Below, in pieces: positions 7,549 to 10,019 of a stretch of 10,019 bases of DNA. Every line of letters begins with the position of its first letter. The first letter of the stretch is position 1. The position numbers and the translations under genes were made by a program. The stretch is taken from assembly GCA_017988355.1 (NCBI GenBank), contig JAGNRX010000029.1, forward strand, positions 1 through 10,019. The letters run 5' to 3'. The DNA comes from Bacteroidales bacterium (GTDB lineage: Bacteria > Bacteroidota > Bacteroidia > Bacteroidales > P3). Under the pieces are notes generated by a model that searched no databases, was not told the origin of the DNA, and saw only the letters and a program-made list of their open reading frames with translations.

Positions 7549-7585
7549 AACAAAATTAAAATTCTCTTCTTTCCCTCTTAATGTT

Positions 7586-7604
7586 TCTATATTAAGGATA
7601 TAGA
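7586..7604 (+). terminator. Possible weak terminator after the sugar transferase
   Basis: TCTATAT (7586-7592), loop TAAGG, ATATAGA (7598-7604): a perfect 7-bp stem 38 bases after the stop codon, followed by a T-rich tract (about 7611-7630). The stem is nearly all A-T and the T-run is interrupted, so it is a weak candidate. An alternative overlapping stem, CTTAAT (7577-7582) with ATTAAG (7591-7596), also exists. Confidence 0.35.
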
Positions 7605-7629
7605 TTAATATTCCTTTGTTTTATTTTCT

Positions 7630-7816
7630 TGAAACGCCATATAAAATTATTAAAGCTTTGATTCATTTTGCTGTGATGTACATCTTAGCTTACTCCGATG
7701 TACATCTTAGCGTCTTCTGATGTACATCTTAGCACACTGCGATGTACATCTTAGCAATTTCTTTCTTTGTTCTATGTTTTTTATACAGCGTTTCAGAAGT
7801 TTTATATGGCGTTTTA
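7630..7816. mobile_element. MITE-like repeat element with inverted-repeat ends and an internal 22-bp array
   Basis: The left end AAACGCCATATAAAA (7632-7646) is the exact reverse complement of TTTTATATGGCGTTT (7800-7814). Extending both arms by two bases gives 16 of 17 matching. Between them lie the four-unit palindrome array and no open frame of note. The layout (short perfect ends, internal short tandem repeats, no coding capacity, located between two genes) resembles non-autonomous elements such as the BrickBuilt elements of Porphyromonas gingivalis; that comparison is by architecture, not by sequence. A convincing target-site duplication is missing: TTTTCTT occurs at 7624-7630 and 7820-7826 but this is low-complexity DNA and not flush with both ends. 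No transposase is present. A non-mobile paired structure is an alternative. Confidence 0.45.
7675..7755. repeat. Four-copy array of a 15-bp unit containing a 10-bp palindrome, period exactly 22 bp
   Basis: GATGTACATCTTAGC occurs without mismatch at 7675-7689, 7697-7711, 7719-7733 and 7741-7755. The first ten bases are a perfect palindrome; TTAGC follows each and gives the array a direction. The 7-base spacers (TTACTCC, GTCTTCT, ACACTGC, and TTGCTGT before the first unit) differ but share T at position 5 and pyrimidine, mostly C, at position 4. A 22-bp period is close to two helical turns, so the palindromes face nearly the same side of the helix. As RNA, neighbouring units can pair (10-bp stem, 12-base loop). 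It lies between two converging genes. Confidence 0.92.
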
Positions 7817-7817
7817 G
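7779..7817 (+). repeat. Two tandem copies of the right-arm sequence of the inverted repeat
   Basis: TTTTATACAGCGTTTCAG (7779-7796) and TTTTATATGGCGTTTTAG (7800-7817) match at 15 of 18 positions with a 21-bp offset. Either can pair with the left arm near 7630-7646: the outer copy with 16 of 17 bases, the inner with 15 of 17. The element therefore has one left arm and two right arms. Confidence 0.75.
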
Positions 7818-7850
7818 GGTTTTCTTTCTTTTTGACTTTGCTTAGAAATG

Positions 7851-9563
7851 CTATTTATGTAATTGGAAAAGGAATTCCAATCCCCCTTCTTTTCTATTTT
7901 TCACTGTAATTGTTCCTTTGTGAAAAGCAATGGCATTCTTTACAATTGACAAGCCAAGTCCAGAGCCTCCAGTATCACGTGTGCGACCTTCATTAATTCG
8001 ATAAAATCTTTCAAATAAACGGTCAAGATGAGTTTCTTCTAATATCCCTACTCCTGTATCATAAAAGGAAAAATAATAGAATTCATTATCTTCCTTGTAT
8101 TGACTAATATATATCTTAATTCCTTCTCCTGCATGGTGCAATGCATTATCTGTCAAGTTGCGGAATATGGAGTAAATTAAGTTTTTATTCCCTTGAATGG
8201 AAGAATCCTTAGAGATATTCCATTGCATATCAATTCTTTTCTCCTCTAATGAAGATGAAAGATCGTTTTTTAGTTTTTCCAGAACTTGGACTATATTTAT
8301 TTCTTCCTTTTTGAAAGATTGTGGTGCTTCTTCTATCTTAGTGATAAGGCTCATATCTTGAATTAGTTCAGAGAGTATAATAGTCTGATCAAAGGCCTGG
8401 GTAATGAAATGTTTTTTCTTTTCTTCATCCAAGGTTTGTTCTAAAACGGTTTCAAGGTAACCTCGAATGCTCGTTACAGGTGTACGTAACTCGTGTGCAA
8501 TATTGCCTGTTAGTTCTTGCTTTAGAAGTCGTGTTTTCTCCTTTTTAGTAATATCATTCAAGGTTATTTCAAAACTCTTGTCCTCAAACCTATTTACACG
8601 CAATGAAATCGTTTTTCCTTGTTTGTTTATAAGGGTTTCAAAGTATATTGCTTTATCTTCCAAAATAAATTGGTTCATTTCAAGGAATGTGGTATCGGAA
8701 AAAATAGAATAAGGTTCGCTGCCAGGTTCGTCAGTTAATATATTTAGATATTGTATAAAGAGTCCATTATAAAACTCAACCTTTTTATCATAAGAGAAGA
8801 AGCATATCCCTTCGTCGGAGCTGTGAACATGTTGCAATAACTTCTCTCTCTCTGAATCTACTTCCTTTTTGCTTTCCTTTAATTGACGATAGCTTTCGGT
8901 TATCTTAATACCAATTTCTCCCAGCTCATCATTTGGGAAGTTAAATTCTAAAGACTCTCCATTACTAGAACTTATCACAAAATCACGAAGCTGTTTTATT
9001 GATTTGGAAAAACGATTTGTTCCAGCTTGTATTAGCAATAACATAACAATGAAAAGAACAATAATGAAATATAGGAAAGCATTTTCTGTTTTTAAGAACC
9101 TCTGGGTTTGGATATCATAAGGTAATGCTACTCTTATAAAGTGATTTCCAAATTTTTTAGCATAATACAAATACTCCTGACTATTGGATGTTGAGGTTCG
9201 TATGGATGATCCTTTACTATCTCTCAATGCTTCAATGATTTCAGGACGATTAGCATGATTCTCTAAGCTTGATATGTTTTTAATAGAATTATCAAAGAGT
9301 ACATTTCCTTGTTTATCTATCAAACTCAGGCGTATATTTTGTGGAAGTAGCTCAATGATTGTATCGATGATTTGTGAGGAATCGCCACTTCGGTTTATTA
9401 GTCCAGCATTTATTATTTCGGCGTAGGCATCAAGCTTTTCTTCTAATGCTTCTGTTCTAAATCTCTTTTCCTGTGACTGTTGGAAGGTAATAACACCAAT
9501 GGTGAAAACTGCAAAAATAATAGCAAAATATAGGAATAACCTTTTTTTATAATTTAATTTCAT
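7851..9563 (-). CDS. PhoR-like sensor histidine kinase
   Basis: 570-residue inner-membrane sensor that autophosphorylates on His and passes phosphate to the adjacent regulator. In order: membrane segment 1 (about 9-27); an extracytoplasmic domain (about 29-158) with the PhoR-type pattern RLSLIDKQGNVLFDNS (78-93) and ENHANRPEIIEAL (101-113); membrane segment 2 (about 161-181); a HAMP-like linker with DELGEIG (212-218); a PAS-like region (about 245-340); the H-box NIAHELRTPVTSIRGYLE with phospho-acceptor His357; the N-box with Asn473 (RNLTDNALHHA); G1 YDTGVG (501-506); F-box LFERFYRI (516-523); and G2 GGSGLGLS (532-539). All catalytic boxes are intact. Its ATG overlaps the regulator stop (ATGA), so the two are co-translated. 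The sensor resembles phosphate-responsive PhoR proteins, but no pst or phoU gene is in view, so the signal is not established. Confidence 0.93.
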   Translation of the reverse strand: MKLNYKKRLFLYFAIIFAVFTIGVITFQQSQEKRFRTEALEEKLDAYAEIINAGLINRSGDSSQIIDTIIELLPQNIRLSLIDKQGNVLFDNSIKNISSLENHANRPEIIEALRDSKGSSIRTSTSNSQEYLYYAKKFGNHFIRVALPYDIQTQRFLKTENAFLYFIIVLFIVMLLLIQAGTNRFSKSIKQLRDFVISSSNGESLEFNFPNDELGEIGIKITESYRQLKESKKEVDSEREKLLQHVHSSDEGICFFSYDKKVEFYNGLFIQYLNILTDEPGSEPYSIFSDTTFLEMNQFILEDKAIYFETLINKQGKTISLRVNRFEDKSFEITLNDITKKEKTRLLKQELTGNIAHELRTPVTSIRGYLETVLEQTLDEEKKKHFITQAFDQTIILSELIQDMSLITKIEEAPQSFKKEEINIVQVLEKLKNDLSSSLEEKRIDMQWNISKDSSIQGNKNLIYSIFRNLTDNALHHAGEGIKIYISQYKEDNEFYYFSFYDTGVGILEETHLDRLFERFYRINEGRTRDTGGSGLGLSIVKNAIAFHKGTITVKNRKEGGLEFLFQLHK

Positions 9564-10019
9564 AAGTTGGAGGTATTAAATCTATAACCATATCCTGAAC
9601 GATTGGTAATAATAGATGCATATTCGCCCATTTTCTTACGCAACCGAGCTACATGCACATCAACTGTCCTTTCAGTTATATAGGGCGTTTGACTCCAAAC
9701 TTTACTTATTATTTCTTCTCGAGAGAAAAACCTTTCAGGATTATCGGCAAGAAGAACAAGGATTTCAAACTCAGTTTTTGTAAGTATAATCCCTTCTCCC
9801 TTTATTGTCAATTCCTTTGTTTCGAGGTCTATTATTAAGTAATCAAAAATTAGTTTACTTACTTCTCTATTCTCTGTAGAAAGGTTATTCTTCCTTTTAA
9901 GAACTGCCTTTATTCGTGCAATTACTTCTTTAACTGAAAAAGGCTTTGAGATATAGTCATCGCATCCTACAGAAAAACCTGTTAGCATATCGTTTTCGGT
10001 ATCTTTTGCTGTCAAAAAA
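9560..10019 (-). CDS. OmpR/PhoB-family response regulator (N-terminus outside window)
   Basis: Cytosolic transcription regulator partner of the kinase. The visible part has the last third of the receiver domain: FLTAKD, with the conserved switch Thr, at the window edge; GCDDYISKPFS, with the conserved Lys; and EVIARIKAVLKR. A linker and a complete winged-helix DNA-binding domain follow (from about IIDLETKELTIKG to ITNRSGYGYRF), with recognition-helix pattern TERTVDVHVARLRKKM. The phospho-acceptor Asp and the start codon lie beyond position 10019. The TTG at 10013-10015 is the Leu of FLTAKD, not a start: the frame stays open to the edge and this position is mid-receiver. The stop at 9560-9562 overlaps the kinase ATG by four bases. 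The promoter of the pair is off the window. Confidence 0.95.
   Translation of the reverse strand, partial: FLTAKDTENDMLTGFSVGCDDYISKPFSVKEVIARIKAVLKRKNNLSTENREVSKLIFDYLIIDLETKELTIKGEGIILTKTEFEILVLLADNPERFFSREEIISKVWSQTPYITERTVDVHVARLRKKMGEYASIITNRSGYGYRFNTSNL

Noticed and set aside
7675..7755. CRISPR array
   Set aside because: Repeats are 15 bp and spacers 7 bp, far below CRISPR sizes; spacers share positions with each other and there are no cas genes.
7697..7755. Operator array controlling a neighbouring promoter
   Set aside because: Both flanking genes point toward the array, so it lies at their 3' ends; no gene start is near it on either strand.
7620..7830. TTTTCTT target-site duplication flanking the inverted repeats (7624-7630 and 7820-7826)
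   Set aside because: Seven bases in T-rich DNA, separated from the left end by one base and from the right end by five; not convincing as a duplication.
8467..8712. Plus-strand 81-codon frame inside the kinase gene
   Set aside because: It is antisense to the kinase H-box and PAS region and shows no domain or signal of its own.
9560..10015. Response regulator starting at the TTG at 10013-10015
   Set aside because: This Leu is within the conserved FLTAKD strand-4 motif of the receiver, and the frame continues to the window edge, so the gene is simply cut off by the window.

Overview
The window looks like chromosomal DNA from a low-GC member of the Bacteroidota, most likely order Bacteroidales. 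The reasons are a DUF4270 lipoprotein next to a truncated GT5 'glycogen/starch synthase' (a pairing typical of this group), lipoproteins with acidic residues after the lipidated cysteine, no Shine-Dalgarno sequences, and one good match to the Bacteroidota promoter (TTTG, about 20 bp, TAnnTTTG). I cannot name the genus from sequence alone.

Layout. Positions 1-146 hold the 3' end of an unidentified plus-strand reading frame. From 4293 down to 161 runs a minus-strand cluster, transcribed in the order: short GT5-like protein, DUF4270 surface lipoprotein, exported MORN-repeat protein, Maf nucleotide pyrophosphatase. The DUF4270 stop and the MORN start are directly adjacent. Upstream on the same strand (5020-4376) is a protein-L-isoaspartate O-methyltransferase (pcm). 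A 155-bp divergent gap follows, then a plus-strand pair: a predicted lipoprotein (5176-6099) and a polyprenyl-phosphate sugar-1-phosphate transferase (6130-7548), the membrane enzyme that starts synthesis of a surface glycan. From the right edge inward on the minus strand come an OmpR/PhoB-type response regulator (N-terminus outside the window) and a PhoR-like histidine kinase, joined by an ATGA overlap.

The least ordinary part is the 302-bp gap between the convergent sugar transferase and kinase genes (7549-7850). It holds four exact copies of a 15-bp unit, each starting with a perfect 10-bp palindrome (GATGTACATC), spaced exactly 22 bp apart. The array is enclosed by a perfect 15-bp inverted repeat (AAACGCCATATAAAA / TTTTATATGGCGTTT) whose right arm also has an imperfect second copy 21 bp away. 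This resembles a small non-autonomous repeat element (MITE with an internal minisatellite) or a protein-binding array. It lies between two 3' ends, not in a promoter position.

Functionally the window mixes housekeeping (Maf, Pcm), envelope proteins (DUF4270, MORN, lipoprotein), initiation of surface polysaccharide and a two-component sensor. No defence system, CRISPR array, transposase, tRNA or rRNA is visible.
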